Assembly (NCBI RefSeq): GCF_001661265.1
Contig: NW_017567020.1
Coordinates: forward strand, 1 to 64,000
Reading direction: 5' to 3'
DNA from: Saitoella complicata NRRL Y-17804
Taxonomy: Eukaryota; Ascomycota; Saitoellomycetes; Saitoellales; Saitoellaceae
Length of the DNA: 64,000 nt
The position numbers and the translations under genes are program-made. Below are positions 50,216 through 61,940 of this stretch, piece by piece. Numbering within the stretch: the first letter of the stretch is position 1; the number at the start of each line of letters is the position of its first letter. The notes below the pieces were generated by a model. That model made no database searches. It saw only the letters and a program-made list of their open reading frames with translations, and was not told where the DNA came from.

Positions 50216-52504
50216 ATGTTCGGGTTCAGTAAATATAGTTTCCTCGCTCTCGCCATGGCCGGCCTGGCACGAGCCTCAAACACAATTTCAACCGACGGCT
50301 TCTCCCTCTGCTCCTCCAACTCTACAATCACCGTCTCAGAATTCTACGTCTCATTCGATAAATCAACATCCGAAGTCACCTTCGACGTATCCGGCTCCTC
50401 ATCCTCCATCGCGAACGTCACCGCTGTCCTCAATATCACCGCGTACGGTAATAACGTCTTCAGTAAGACTTTCTCGCCGTGTGCGTATAATGTGGAACAA
50501 CTTTGTCCGGTGCCGAGTGGGGCGTTTAGTGGGAGTGGGAGTATTGCGGTGCCCGGGGGTGTTGTGAGTCAAATCCCGAGTATTGCGTTCGAAATCCCGG
50601 ATTTGGATGGACAGGCGACACTACAACTATATGCCGAGGATGGAACGGAGTTGGCGTGTTTGACATCTTCCGTGACGAACGGGAAATCGACCGATGTCGC
50701 GGGTGTCAAATACGCTACCATCGGTATCGCGGTCGGTGCGGCTGCGTTGAGTACTTTCGGGTCCTTGATGAGTTCCTCGAGTGCGGGGGGTTCCACGCAT
50801 CTTAGCCCATCGTTCGTGGAGGTGATGTGGTGGTTCCAGGGTATCGCGCTCAATGGTGCGTTATCGGTCAACTACCCCTCCGTCTACCGCAACTTTGCGA
50901 AGAATTTCCAGTGGAGTACGGGGTTGTGGGGATGGGAGTGGATGCAGAATGGAATCGATGGTTTTCGGGTGAAGAGTGGGGGGAGCTTGACAAAAGGATC
51001 TTATTTGACGCTGAGGAATACAACGTTGGCGTTTGGGAATGGATCGGATTCTTCTTCTTCGACGACGGTTGCGAAGAGGGGGTTGGAGGGGTTGGTGGAT
51101 GGGTTGTTGAAGCGTGATATCACGATCGGCGGACTCGGGACGGGTACGGAGGCCGATAATTCGACTGACTCGAACTCATCCCTCACGACCGTCGTGAACG
51201 GCCTCAAAGCCTTCAGCGAACAAATCGAGGTCCCGTCAACAAACACATTCATGACAGTCCTCCTCATCTTCCTCATCATCATCGCCGCCATCTCCGTCCT
51301 CATCCTCGGGTTCCGCGTCATCCTCGAAGTCAAATGTCCCCAAAAACTCCAAGGGTTCAGAAAGAGGTATTGGTGGTTCTTGAGTGGTACGCTCGTTAGG
51401 GTCGTGCTGATTTTGTATGGGACTTGGGCGATGTTTTGCTTGTACCAGTTCCGACGGGGGGATTCGTGGGCGGCGGATTTGTTGGCTGCGATTACGTTGG
51501 CGTTGTTTACGGGTATCCTTGCGTTCTTTACAGTGAGGATCGTGATGTTGGCGAGGAGGGCGCGTAAACTCCAGGGTGGTGTTCAGGAGTTGTATGAACA
51601 CAAGCCGTGGTTGCGGAAGTATGGGTTGTTTTACGACTCGTTCAGGACTCGGTTTTGGTGGTTTTTCATCCCGCTTATTCTGTACTCGCTTATCAAGGGT
51701 GCGTTTATCGCCCTTGCGGATGGGAATGGATTGGTGCAGACTTGTGGACAACTCGGCGCTGAAGTGTTGTTGTTGTTCTTGATGCTCTGGGACCGTCCCT
51801 ACGATAACCGTGGTGCGAACATCATCAACATCGTCATCTCTGTCGTCAGGATCTTGTCCTGCGTTTGTCTTCTCATCTTTGTCGAGGAATTGGGGATTCA
51901 GGCCACGAGTAAGACGGTTACGGGTGTTGCGTTGATTGTGATTCAGAGTGTGTTGACGGCGGTATTGGCAATCTTGATTATTGTGAATGCGGTCAAGGCT
52001 ATGATGCCCAAGAAGCCGAATCAGAATCAGGAGAAGAAGATGGAGAATGGGGAGAGTGATGATGAGGATGTACTTACGACCTTGACGCCGATGGGGAAGG
52101 GGGGGAGTATGAGACGCAGTGAGAGGGAGATGGATGATATGGAGAAATTGGGGTTGAAGAGGGGTGATGGGTATATGCGAACCCCAACGCAGGAGAACTT
52201 TGCCCGTTTCGGGTTCCAGGAACGGGAGGTTTCGCCTTCTCGATCGCGTGGGTCTTCGCCGGATTCTCGTGGTGGAGTCTTAGTTGCGGAGGAGGGTGAT
52301 ATCGGAAAGGAGCGGTACTCGCTTGGTGGTGAGGATTATGCCTACCAGGGTCCCACGATCGCTGGATGGGGACACGGCCATGGCCAGGGGATCCACAGGA
52401 CGGAGAGTCGGGAGGGATTGGTGCCCAATGCGGCGGATTATGATCGGACGGCAAGTGTGTATGAGGCGTATTCGAGGGGGTATGCACAAAACAACCGCCT
52501 CTAG
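50216..52504 (+). CDS. FLC/TRP-like membrane protein (flavin carrier family)
   Basis: Intronless, 762 aa. Signal peptide MFGFSKYSFLALAMAGLARA; an ML-like lipid-binding lumenal domain at about 20-160 with paired Cys; then a TRP-like unit with 9-10 helices from about 170 to 600, including LSPSFVEVMWWFQGIALNGALSVNYPSVYRNFAKNFQWSTG, the family signature. A long charged cytosolic tail ends the protein, with several Ser-rich stretches (SPSRSRGSSPDSRGG). FLC proteins act in the ER/Golgi or plasma membrane in FAD transport, calcium release and wall maintenance; the exact activity differs between members and is not set by the sequence. Confidence 0.92.
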   Translation: MFGFSKYSFLALAMAGLARASNTISTDGFSLCSSNSTITVSEFYVSFDKSTSEVTFDVSGSSSSIANVTAVLNITAYGNNVFSKTFSPCAYNVEQLCPVPSGAFSGSGSIAVPGGVVSQIPSIAFEIPDLDGQATLQLYAEDGTELACLTSSVTNGKSTDVAGVKYATIGIAVGAAALSTFGSLMSSSSAGGSTHLSPSFVEVMWWFQGIALNGALSVNYPSVYRNFAKNFQWSTGLWGWEWMQNGIDGFRVKSGGSLTKGSYLTLRNTTLAFGNGSDSSSSTTVAKRGLEGLVDGLLKRDITIGGLGTGTEADNSTDSNSSLTTVVNGLKAFSEQIEVPSTNTFMTVLLIFLIIIAAISVLILGFRVILEVKCPQKLQGFRKRYWWFLSGTLVRVVLILYGTWAMFCLYQFRRGDSWAADLLAAITLALFTGILAFFTVRIVMLARRARKLQGGVQELYEHKPWLRKYGLFYDSFRTRFWWFFIPLILYSLIKGAFIALADGNGLVQTCGQLGAEVLLLFLMLWDRPYDNRGANIINIVISVVRILSCVCLLIFVEELGIQATSKTVTGVALIVIQSVLTAVLAILIIVNAVKAMMPKKPNQNQEKKMENGESDDEDVLTTLTPMGKGGSMRRSEREMDDMEKLGLKRGDGYMRTPTQENFARFGFQEREVSPSRSRGSSPDSRGGVLVAEEGDIGKERYSLGGEDYAYQGPTIAGWGHGHGQGIHRTESREGLVPNAADYDRTASVYEAYSRGYAQNNRL

Positions 52505-52859
52505 AGCGTAGATTGTGCCGGGAACATTCTCTTAGACATTTTTTTTTCTTCCCACTTTTTGATATCGCAATAGCGTGGGATCGATTGATCTATAGGCCGG
52601 CAGTGCGATTGGGAAGGACTGTCTGGCAGATCTTGGAGTTACTTTGACATTCTTTGAAACTTTCGTTACAATTACAATCGATGTGCTGTTCTCTACCATC
52701 GTTCGAACTTGTAGGGCGAACAGGGTGCGGCTTGCTCGCGAGCGGTTCGCCGCAGCGGCACACCTGCGTTCGCCCCGAATTGGCGGCCGATGCGGTAACC
52801 TGCAAACAAATCCATCGAAGTGCAATATAGGGGCATCTTAAGGTTGACAGCAGGGCAGA
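52505..52859. other. Intergenic, no gene identified
   Basis: Starts with a T9 run near 52540, probably the 3' end of the FLC-like gene, followed by the promoter of the Sac gene. Confidence 0.45.
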
Positions 52860-55673
52860 ATGAGTCAGAGGCAGTTAACGGTTACGTTGACGGAGGAAGC
52901 GTTGTTGATCGCCGCTGCTGGTCATGATGTGCAAGGGCCACGGGTGCGGGTCTCGTTTGGGGATGCGAAGGTTGCTTCGGAATCATCAGGTTCGTCTCTG
53001 TAGGTAGAGTGGTGTAGTCAATCCGGTTCTAACCGACGTTGTATACAGCAAGGAACGTTTCGTCTGATGTTTCGTTACGGGTTTCCGGCATAGCGGGTCT
53101 GCTGCGGCTGGACAGTAAGAAGAGTTATCTTGTCGCTCTCACGAAGGTTACGGATGTTGGTTTCCTGCCGACGGAGAAGAAGCGAGAACGGGTGTATCGT
53201 GTCGATGACGTCGTACTCATTCCACTCGTATACGAGCCAGCAAAAGAAATCCTGGAGAAGCTCCGGAAGATCCAGACGGAGCACGAACAGTCGCGGAGCA
53301 TTATCGACGATGACGAAGAGGATAACACCATCGACGACTCCGGTTCTGATTACGAGTCTGAGTATTGCAGTGACGACGATGAAGGAAGCGTTACGAAGGC
53401 CGGATCCGCCGAACCAGCGACCGATCCAGCAGATGAAAGCATTGTCCTCGATGAGTCCCCTTCACTCGCACAAAGTCCACCCCGCGCACCCGTTGCAGAA
53501 AACGTGATTAAGCGAAGAGGATTGTACGGCCGTATCATGAAAGGCTGGTTCGGGAGGAAGGGGTTCCGTGCTCAAGGACAGGATCAATTGGCACTTTTCG
53601 AAGGCGGTGCGACCCCGCGAAAGGAGAAGTCGGATCCGTTCTTGACTGAGGCTGGAGCCGATGCCGAGTCGGAGGCTGAAACAACGGAGGAAGTGAAGAA
53701 AGAGGTGTTGGAGGATGAGGGATTTACGGCGGAGAGCTTGGTGGGAAAGTTGGTGAAGACCATTCAGGTGTTGTTTTCTTCGCAGACGATGTTCTTTTGT
53801 TACGTGCATGGTGAGAGCAGTTTTCAGTCCGATACTTGGGAGTTTCGCTGACACAGTCCTCGCAGATTTCACGAGACAATTCCAGGGTGGAGACGGCCCA
53901 CGCCGCGAATACATCTTCAACAACCACATCTCACAACCCTTCGCCGACGCCGGGCTGGAGTCATTTTGCGTGAAACTTACTCAGGGGTTCTTTGGTCAAC
54001 GAAAATTGAACTTACCGGAAGATAAGGGAGAAGGGTTTCTTACTATTGTTTCACGGCGGAGCTGTTTACGGAATGGTAAGTTCGGACCTCGCCCACTCCA
54101 TAATGAATCGTGCTAAGCTGAGCTTACAGGTCTGCGGTATATGAGGCGTGGGTTGGATGACGATGGGAATTGTGCAAATTTTGTGGAGACGGAAGAGGCT
54201 TTGTTTGTCTATCCTTCACCGGGTGAAACGTCTGCTGAACCAACCTGGTTTTCGCATATTCAAATCCGGGGTTCAATACCGCTGTTTTTCTCACAATCGC
54301 CGTATACGCTGCATCCCGTCCCGCAGCTTCATCGGTCTGATGCGGCGAATACTAAAGCGCTACAGAGACACTTCGATAACTTGAAGAGAGTGTATGGTGG
54401 TGTACAATGCGTCAACCTTGTGGAAAGCCAGAATCGGGAGGCGATCGTGGGAGCAAAGTATGAGGAGGAGGTGAGAGACCTGCATGACGAAGCAGTCGGA
54501 TGGAAGTGGTTCGATTTTCATCATGAGTGCAAGGGCATGAAGTTTGAGAATATTTCGCGGTTGGTGGCGAATGAGGACATCGATGCGCAACTCCTTAAAT
54601 ACGGATGGTCATCTGAAGGCTCCCGTCAGAAAGGAGTGTTCCGCACAAACTGCATGGACTGTCTTGACCGCACCAATGTGGCACAAAGCGCGTTCGGCAA
54701 AGCTGTGCTAAACCGCTGGCTCGAACAGCTCAACCTCGAGCTAACAATCGCAGACTCCGATAACCTCAACTGGATCTGGGCCGATAACGGGGATGCAATC
54801 TCCCGCTCCTATACCGGTTCCGCAGCCCTTAAAGGCGAGTTTGTCCGTACCGGTGTGAGGGACTACAAAGGGGTGATCGCTGACGCCACGAATTCCTTGA
54901 CGAGATATTTCACGAATGTCGTGAGCGATTTCTTTACACAGCTCGTGATTGATTTCGTGCTTGGTGGTGTTTCAGCGCATGCGTTTGATGATTTTGAAAG
55001 TCGGATGATCAATGAGGATCCGGGACGTCTCGTTAAAGCTGAGCAGATGCGGCAGAATGCGATTGAGGTGACGGCTGGTATCGTCATTGTCGAAGGGGAG
55101 GAAATGCTGGATGGGTGGACGCTCTATTCTCCTGTTGAACCGAATACAATTCAGACACGGGATTTTACGGAGTTGGTGTTGCTGCTGACAGAGGGAGCGC
55201 TGTATGCTTGTCGGTTTGATTTCGAGACGGAGAGGGTGTTGGCGTTTGAGCGAATCGCGCTAAATAATGTTGTTTCGATTCAGCGGGGTGTGTACATCAC
55301 GTCGACCCTCCATCACGTCTTCACGGACCCGAAACGGAATGTTGGGTTTGTATTGCGGTATGTTGCAGGTGATCCAGACGCAATCCGTACGAATCACAGG
55401 AGTATTAACAACACTGTCGATCGAGGGAAGGGATCGAGTGATATCCGAGTCCTGGCGTTCAAGGCCACGCCCTCGCAGAGTGGCAAGCGTGATGAAGAGA
55501 GGCTTGTTAGGGCTGTCGTAGACGAGATCGCGACGAAGTGTATGGGTGGGGATGAGGAGAGGGCTAAGGATTTGATCGAGGAGAGGGATATCGTAAGTCT
55601 TGCGGAAGCGCAGGGTGCGACGGGCTTATGGGAGCGGTTGGAGTATGGGTTCAGGAAGTGGGTTTGGGCCTGA
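52860..55673 (+). CDS. SacI-domain phosphoinositide phosphatase with hSac2 domain
   Basis: Four exons: 52860-52989, 53049-53810, 53866-54075 and 54130-55673; introns 59, 55 and 54 bp; 881 aa. The Sac domain spans roughly 50-600, broken by an acidic insert (about 130-290). The catalytic P-loop is RTNCMDCLDRTNV (CX5R), near residue 520. After it comes an hSac2 domain (GGVSAHAFDDFESRMINEDPGRLVKAEQ to about 790), as in INPP5F/Sac2. Sac2-type enzymes remove the 4-phosphate of PI4P or PI(4,5)P2 on endosomes and plasma membrane; the substrate here is inferred. It is not Sac1 itself, as no C-terminal membrane helices follow. Each splice restores the family sequence, for example YVH-DFTRQFQGGDGPR. Confidence 0.92.
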
Positions 55674-56017
55674 AAGCCTTGTCGGACACAAGTCATAAAC
55701 AAACAATCCAGCGTAAACATTCCTTTTTGGCGAGGATTGTATAGCTAAGTTTAATCATAATCGTTCCCACGGTCTTGGAACCAAGACTTGACAGGAAGGA
55801 TGCCATATTAACCTCGTGAACGTCAAGACCACCCTACGTATACTTACCTAGGTGTTTGCGCACATGAAATCGTATGTCTTCCGGTGCTGAACCAATGTTA
55901 TTTACGGGAGCCTAGACGCCTTCTCCGTTCCAGCTGCCCTTTGACAGCTACTATCCCAAGCAGTATCATGACGATATGGTTGGAGGAATCACAGAAGCAG
56001 TCGTCTTTCATCCAATA
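55674..56017. other. Intergenic region before tRNA-Val copy 3
   Basis: Holds ATCGTTCCCACGGTCTTGG at 55762-55780, almost repeated at 62945-62963, and the CATCCAATA tRNA flank at its end. No protein gene. Confidence 0.5.
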
Positions 56018-56091
56018 GGTTCCGTGGTCTAGTTGGTTATGGCGGCGCCTTAACACGGCGCAGGTCCCCGGTTCAATCCCGGGCGGAATCA
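56018..56091 (+). tRNA. tRNA-Val (AAC), copy 3
   Basis: Mature sequence identical to the other Val copies; 5' flank CATCCAATA, terminator CTTTTGCC. Confidence 0.97.
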
Positions 56092-56308
56092 CTTTTGCCT
56101 TCGACGATAGGCTAAATGCTCCCTTTTTTTTACGTACCTGGGTATGATGAGAGGTGCCAGTTGTAGAGAGAGTGGTTTTCATTCAATGTGGTCCAACAGA
56201 GCACGCATACCAGGTATTCCTATCGTATCCTAAAAACGGCGACCAAGCGCGCCCTCAATCATACTCTCCATCCTTCATTGTTCATGGTTCATCTCATAAC
56301 AGCAGCAA

Positions 56309-57155
56309 TCACTCAGCCTTCTTAGCACTCGCCCCCTTCCTCTCCAAGTCCCTCGCCCAAAGCGCAGCACCAACAGCATTCGTCCAAGCCGCTAACGTTC
56401 CCACAACAGGAACCATTCCCAACGCAACACCAACAACCCCAAACGCGGTATACTCTCCATACCTCTCCTTTACGAACTCGTGCTGTTGCTCGCCCGAAAG
56501 AGATTTATAGGAAAAGTAGCGTGCGTGGAGGGATTCTGCGAGCTTGGTGCCGTTGAGCAGGAAGAAGAGGGGGGTACCGAGGATGGGGAGGAGGTTGAGG
56601 GGGAGGGAGATGAGGTAGCGAACCAATCCTTCCTTCGAGAGTGAAACCTTGGGCAGAAAACGGCGCTTGCTGCTCTGTGCGGCGGAGGATGACTGCACGA
56701 GGTTTCCCATTCCCTCGGCAATCAACACTTTATCGAAAACCTCATCGATCGCACCCTCTCCCACACCAACGATCCTGACAATAACGTTCGTAAGAAACCC
56801 AGCTTCACTCAACACCAATGGAATCGCACTTGCGAAACCGAGGGGTCCGGAGAAGAGGGTGAGGATTGTGGCTTGGGGGAGGTAGGTGAAGAGGAAGAGG
56901 AAGACGGCGGTGGTGAAGGCAATTGCGAGGCGCGGGGCGAGGGTTTGGAGGAGTGGTTTGTAGAGGGAGGGGGAGGAGGCGAGGTAGACAATTCCCTACG
57001 CATGCAATGTTAATTCACTGTTGCGACCGAGGAAGAGTGAGGGGAGGGAGGTGACATACGCGAAGAGGATAGAGGTAGGTGCCCGAGAGAGCAGCCTGCT
57101 TTCCGACTGCGAGGCCTTTGTATGCGTAGGATTTTGCTTGATCTTGAACGGACAT
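56309..57155 (-). CDS. RRT8/LDS-like (EI24-type) membrane protein
   Basis: Two exons: 57155-57060 and 56995-56309, intron 64 bp; 260 aa. The N-terminus SVQDQAKSYAYKGLAVGK is amphipathic; the splice gives YLYPLRGIVYLASSP, matching the family's YxYPxxGixY. Hydrophobic segments follow at about 55-80 and 85-110, a cytosolic loop, then RYLISLPLNLLPILGTPLFFLLNG, FVKERYGEYTAFGVVGVALGMVPVVG and TNAVGAALWARDLER. Yeast Rrt8, Lds1 and Lds2 sit on lipid droplets and help build the outer spore wall. The role in this organism is inferred from that family. Confidence 0.82.
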
Positions 57156-57453
57156 GATGGATCAATTGAGATTGCAATGGGAGTTGGTCATCTCGTCCTG
57201 GGAGGTGAATGCTTATATGCTGGCGACAGCTGCCCCTGACGTCATCCTCGACCCACCACACCTTTTGAAAGCAAAAACAAACAGATACGGCCATACCATG
57301 ATGAAGTATCTTTTACAGTTTGACACTGTTCTAGATGCCATTGCAGATGAAGAAAACGATGAACTACCTAGGTATACACTCCTACATGCTCCCGTAAACG
57401 TAAAACTCCCATGTCCATTCCAGTTCACGCAAGGATCTACTGGAGGTAGTTTC

Positions 57454-58920
57454 TCAAGCCCTCTTCGTCTTCGTCTTAGCAGTTGTAGTCGACTTAGTAG
57501 TCGTGCTCACCTTCGTAGTTGTTGTGCCTCTGGCCGCCGACGACAAACACGGCCCACTCTGACATCCGATCCCACAGTAATCAGTTGTCTACACACGCAT
57601 AATCAGCATTCCGCATCATAAACGGAGGAGTACAGAAAATACTTACAGTACCGCACCATCCGAACTGAGAACAGCAGCCGGGGAAATCACCTCCACAGAT
57701 GATGTTGCCACCACAAGTACCGTCTGTGGTCGTTTTTGTAGTACCGGATGCTGAGGCTGCCGCGGCGGAAGATGAGATAGATGCGGAATTGGAGGATGAT
57801 GAGGTAGCTGCACCGCCCGAGGACGAGCTAAAAGAGCTGCCAGGACTGCTGGCACGGTACCAATTCGCCTCCGGATCACCCAAGCATTCACCCACAGTAA
57901 CCATCTTATACCCCAACTGCGTCGCCAACCCCATCACATAATCCGTCAAATTCAACGCGGTCTGCTCATGGATATCATGCATAATCTCCAAGAAGCTACT
58001 CGTGCTCGGACTCTTCCCCTGGGCCTTCATCGCATTCCTCACATTGTCTTTCGCGTTCTGGACGAGTTCGGGGGTAGCTTTGTTGTAGTCATCGGAATCG
58101 AGGTCGAAGTAGATGATGTGGTAGCCGAGCTCGGTCATGGATTGGATGCAGCCTGAGGCATCGGTACATGACGAGAAGGGGGGACGCATGTACGTGGGGA
58201 AGAAGCCGAGGATGTTGCGGAGTGCCATTTCGTTCATTTCCATTTCCCATTTTTCTGTTTCCAGGTTGCCAAGGTGGACAAATCGGGATGACTCCAGGTG
58301 TGCGAAGCGATCTGGTGGCCATAGTTATGCATCTTCGTAATCACCTTGTCCCATCCATACTGCGGATCATCGATGGGGCCTTTTCCGATGTTGTTGCCCG
58401 TGATGAAGAATGTTACGCGAGCGTCGGGGTAGGAGGTGTGTATCTTCTCGAGGAGTTGGTCAGTGTAGATGTAGGGGCCGTCATCGAAGGTGAGTGCGAT
58501 TTGGCCTGGGGTCATACATTCAAAGATTCCGCCGAGTCCGGAGGAGTAGTCCTTGTACTCAACATTCCCGACCAAGGGACGCGGAACGGTGGAGGTATTG
58601 GTACCGGCTGGCATATATCCACCTGATGTCACTGCGTCACCAGTGGAGCATGTCGCACCAGCTCCGGAAAATGATTGCTGACATCCTGTACCGCAGTAAT
58701 CTGTCGTCGTGCCGCACCATCCGTATTGACTACAGCACGAGCTGTCGGGACAGGTATACCCGTTTGTTCCACCACAGGTGTTGTCGGGGGAAATGGTGGT
58801 TGCGCGACGGACGAGTTCGTCAACGAGGTTGGAGATTGGGCGGGGGTGAGGGTGGGCGGTCACTCCGATGGAGACGGTGGTGAGGAAGGGGAGAGCTGAG
58901 AGAAGGGTGACTCGGGTCAT
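57454..58920 (-). CDS. Chitin deacetylase with CBM18 at both ends; one reading-frame break
   Basis: Signal peptide [20 protein letters not shown], then CBM18 no. 1 (about 48-80, [19 protein letters not shown]), the NodB deacetylase domain with [16 protein letters not shown] (metal His pair), MRPPFSSC and YFDLDSDDY, a Ser-rich linker, CBM18 no. 2 ([10 protein letters not shown] joined by splicing to TTDYCGIGC) and a Thr/Lys tail. The last intron is 57589-57646; the final exon is 57454-57588. The frame changes by one base between HPDL and [12 protein letters not shown] (58262-58280), so the deposited sequence has no single open frame; one missing base would give about 469 aa. It could be a sequencing error or a real lesion. 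The enzyme turns wall chitin into chitosan. TATAAA at 59041-59046. Confidence 0.85.
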
Positions 58921-59040
58921 TGCGAGAGATTGTCAAGTGATCCCGTAGTCAGTTGAGTAATTTGGACTGAGAAAGTCGAGCTCAAGCTGTGCCGAGAGTG
59001 CTGGATGAGTCCAGAGCACTACAGGTGCGGACACCTACTC

Positions 59041-59046
59041 TTTATA
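59041..59046 (-). promoter_or_regulatory. TATA box of the chitin deacetylase gene
   Basis: TATAAA on the minus strand, 121 bp upstream of the ATG at 58920. Confidence 0.55.
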
Positions 59047-60044
59047 GCCATCACACCTGCTTTGAACCGTCCGCTCAAGCCGTCTTTTTCCTCATCTTCA
59101 CAGTACCCCAATTCCCGGCACAACGAAGGGGAAAGTCAAGCCGATCAACGGCTCAAGGCTTCCGAAGCTTCTGCTCCGCCTCGTAGAAATACGGGCTGTT
59201 TCTCCGCGGCCGCCGTGAAACAACCAGCGTTCGCGTGCACGGGAGATGAGCGGCTCATAAAGAAACCGAGCCGTAAATTAAGGGTCGGTCCGATGCGAGT
59301 GCGATTGAGTGTCGGACGTTTTGTACATGAGCATCACGCTATCTAACGATGTCAATAGAGTCCGAGAATCGAAGAGCGGTTCGTGCGTATTCATGGCCGA
59401 TTGGACATTCTCACACCTCGTATCCTCCCTTCAGCGTGACCATCCCAACCCAACGTACTTCACGCTCCGAGCCGCTCTCACATATGCGTCCCACCAATTC
59501 TGATCGAAGTTCAAACTCGGTTGTACGGTATGTTTCCCCGTTTACGGTTGGCGCTAGACGTTTCGCGCGTACTTGAACTTTCCTAGGGTGGAGCTATTGT
59601 AGCCAGAGAAAGCTTCGGTGCGAGATCCTGCGAGATTCGTGTTGATGGATGTGGAATTCGTGAAATGCGGTTAGGACGGGTCATTCGTATACGGATAGCT
59701 TTTGTTGGGCGGACCCGGTGCGGGCTGCGGTGTTGCACTACCCGTGGCATCGAACATGTAGTATAAAGGGAGGATTTTCGAGGCGAACCGCAGTGCAATT
59801 GAGACCGGTAGGAACTTCAAGAAGCTGGCGAGAAATATCTTTCCTTCAGTTCACTCTATTCGTCTGGAAAATCGTAGGAAGGCGTGGCGAAGATGACCCG
59901 TCCCATCCTTACGTAAACCCCGCCGTGCACGACGGCAAACGGCAAGCTTACATAACAGCCACACAGACAGCAATGATCCCGTGCGGGACGAGGCGGTACA
60001 GTGTACTTGTCAGATACCTTCAGTTACGTTCACAAATCGGCACT
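59047..60044. other. Intergenic, no gene identified
   Basis: About 1 kb between the chitin deacetylase promoter and the 3' end of HEM14. A forward TATAAAGG at 59762-59769 has no convincing gene behind it. Short frames only. Confidence 0.4.
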
Positions 60045-61629
60045 TCACCGCCCCCACCTCTCCAACCCGGTAACTCCTCTTTCCAACCCAATTCCAACGT
60101 CCCTGCCTCCCCTGACACAATCATTAACACTGACTCCACCCCATCCAGCACCCACAACGCTCACCCTACCTCCTCCCCACCCCTCCACCACACTCTTCGC
60201 CTTCCCCAAGAACCCACGATGCCCAACTCCATATTGCGGGATACACTCCCTCTGTAAATGGGCCTCAGCCAGGATCGGCTTCGTGATGATACCTAAATGA
60301 CGGCGTACAGTACCAAGTGCTAACTCAACACCTTGTTCTTCTCGTTCTGCAAGCTCAGAGGGCGAGAGTGCCGACCACCAATGCCCACCCAACATAACCG
60401 TTAACTTAACCCCCTCAGCCGAATCCTGTCCTGGTACACCATGCGAATCAAACACAATCCCGAGTGCTCGATGCGGATTTTCATCCAACCCAACAGTTTT
60501 AGGGATCAAATATCCGAAACCGGCGGGGACATGTGGTGCGGCGGAGGGTGGGAAGAAAAGGTTAACGAGGAGGACTGTTGAGGAGGAGGTGCTGGGTGGT
60601 GTAGGGAGAGGGAGGGAGGGAGAAATGGAGGCGAGGGTTTTGGGTGCGACGTTCGCGATGACATGCGAGAAGGACGCGTTATCGCTGCCGGCGGTGATGG
60701 TCACGGAGGATGGGGAGATGGAGAGATCTGTTACCGGCGTTCCGAACTTGAAGGTGACGTTGTCGTTCGAGAGTGAGGTGCGTAAGCGCTCAGTGAGAGT
60801 CGCGAGTCCGTCCTTGAAAGAATATACGGACATCCCATTCATCATTTCCACCAACTCCTTATTCTTCTCCTTCAGCTCTGTTTCCTGCTTGACCTCCCTC
60901 TCATCCTTCGGTATCCGTTTCGCACCTCCAAGCATTCCTTTTACCACCGATCCATGATATGTCTCCAAATCCCACAAAATCGGAAACGTGGAGCGAACAG
61001 ACAACGTATCCAAGTCAGCTGCGTAGATCCCGTGCACGATGGCGCTGAGGAGTGTATCGACCCCAACACCCCTCACGCCAAATCTCCGCCTCACAAACGC
61101 CCCAATGGACTCATCCTCCAGTCCCTCTGGTCTCTTTGCCGCGAACGGCTCATGCGCAACACTCGATACAAGACCCCTAAGAATCGGTACCGTCGCCGCA
61201 GCTTTAGGAAGATCCAGTAACGCTGATGGAAGCTTGTTCAACCCTCCTTTGTAGTACACATATCGATTCTTCGCACTCGGATGCGTCTTTGGAACGAGGA
61301 TCAACTCTTTTTCCAACCCAAGTTCACGGATCAAATCGAAGGTACACAACCCACTCAACCCCACAGGCCTTAGCGAGCGTGGACCATGCTCAAATATAAC
61401 ACGCTTGTCCTCGACGGAATGGTGTGTGGTTTGCAGCCATCCGCCAAGGTGGGTTGGGTGGGATTCGTAGATTGTAAGTGGAGTTGAGTGGGGGAGGTGG
61501 CGGCGTGCGTAGTATGCTGCTGTTAGGCCTGAAATGCCGGAGCCTTCGAGAAAGGTAAGCACTGAGCCAAGGGAAATGAACTGATAGCTTACCTATGACG
61601 GCGACAGATTTGACGGGCGGTGCGGCCAT
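60045..61629 (-). CDS. HEM14: Protoporphyrinogen oxidase
   Basis: Exon 1 is 61629-61593 and exon 2 is 61543-60045; the intron is only 49 bp; 511 aa. The splice completes the FAD-binding motif as AVIGSGISGLTAAYYARRH. Further marks: EHGPRSLRPVGLSG, the helical domain with SAIVHGIYAADLDTLSVRSTFP, and the C-terminal FAD contact VSVVGAGWGGVSVNDCVRGGRDVG. The enzyme oxidises protoporphyrinogen IX to protoporphyrin IX at the mitochondrial inner membrane, the step before ferrochelatase in heme synthesis. No long targeting peptide precedes the FAD motif, as is common for this family. Confidence 0.95.
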
Positions 61630-61940
61630 TGTTGGGTTCAAGGAATCGGGGCGGCACCGCGCGGTGAATTGCCATGTTCGGGAGTTGACCCGGTAACGTA
61701 GAGTCGAAAACAGTTCGAACACGGATCTTACAGGACAATGGTTGGACAATTGCATGTTGTTTTCAGCACTCTGACAAATCTTTGTCTCGCTCAATTGCCC
61801 TCCGTGGAAAGCTGATGACGAATATGACGTATTTCATCGCATTAAGGTTGCATTTCCCATTCGATCGAGGAAATCGCGATCTCAGCGTATAAGTAGACCT
61901 CCGCCTCCCCTCCCTCCTAGGCCTCCTCCCCTCCTAGTAA
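61630..61940. other. Divergent promoter region, HEM14 and GFA-domain genes
   Basis: About 310 bp between head-to-head start codons. It ends with a pyrimidine-rich leader (CTCCCCTCCCTCCTAGGCC) directly before the GFA start. No gene. Confidence 0.45.
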
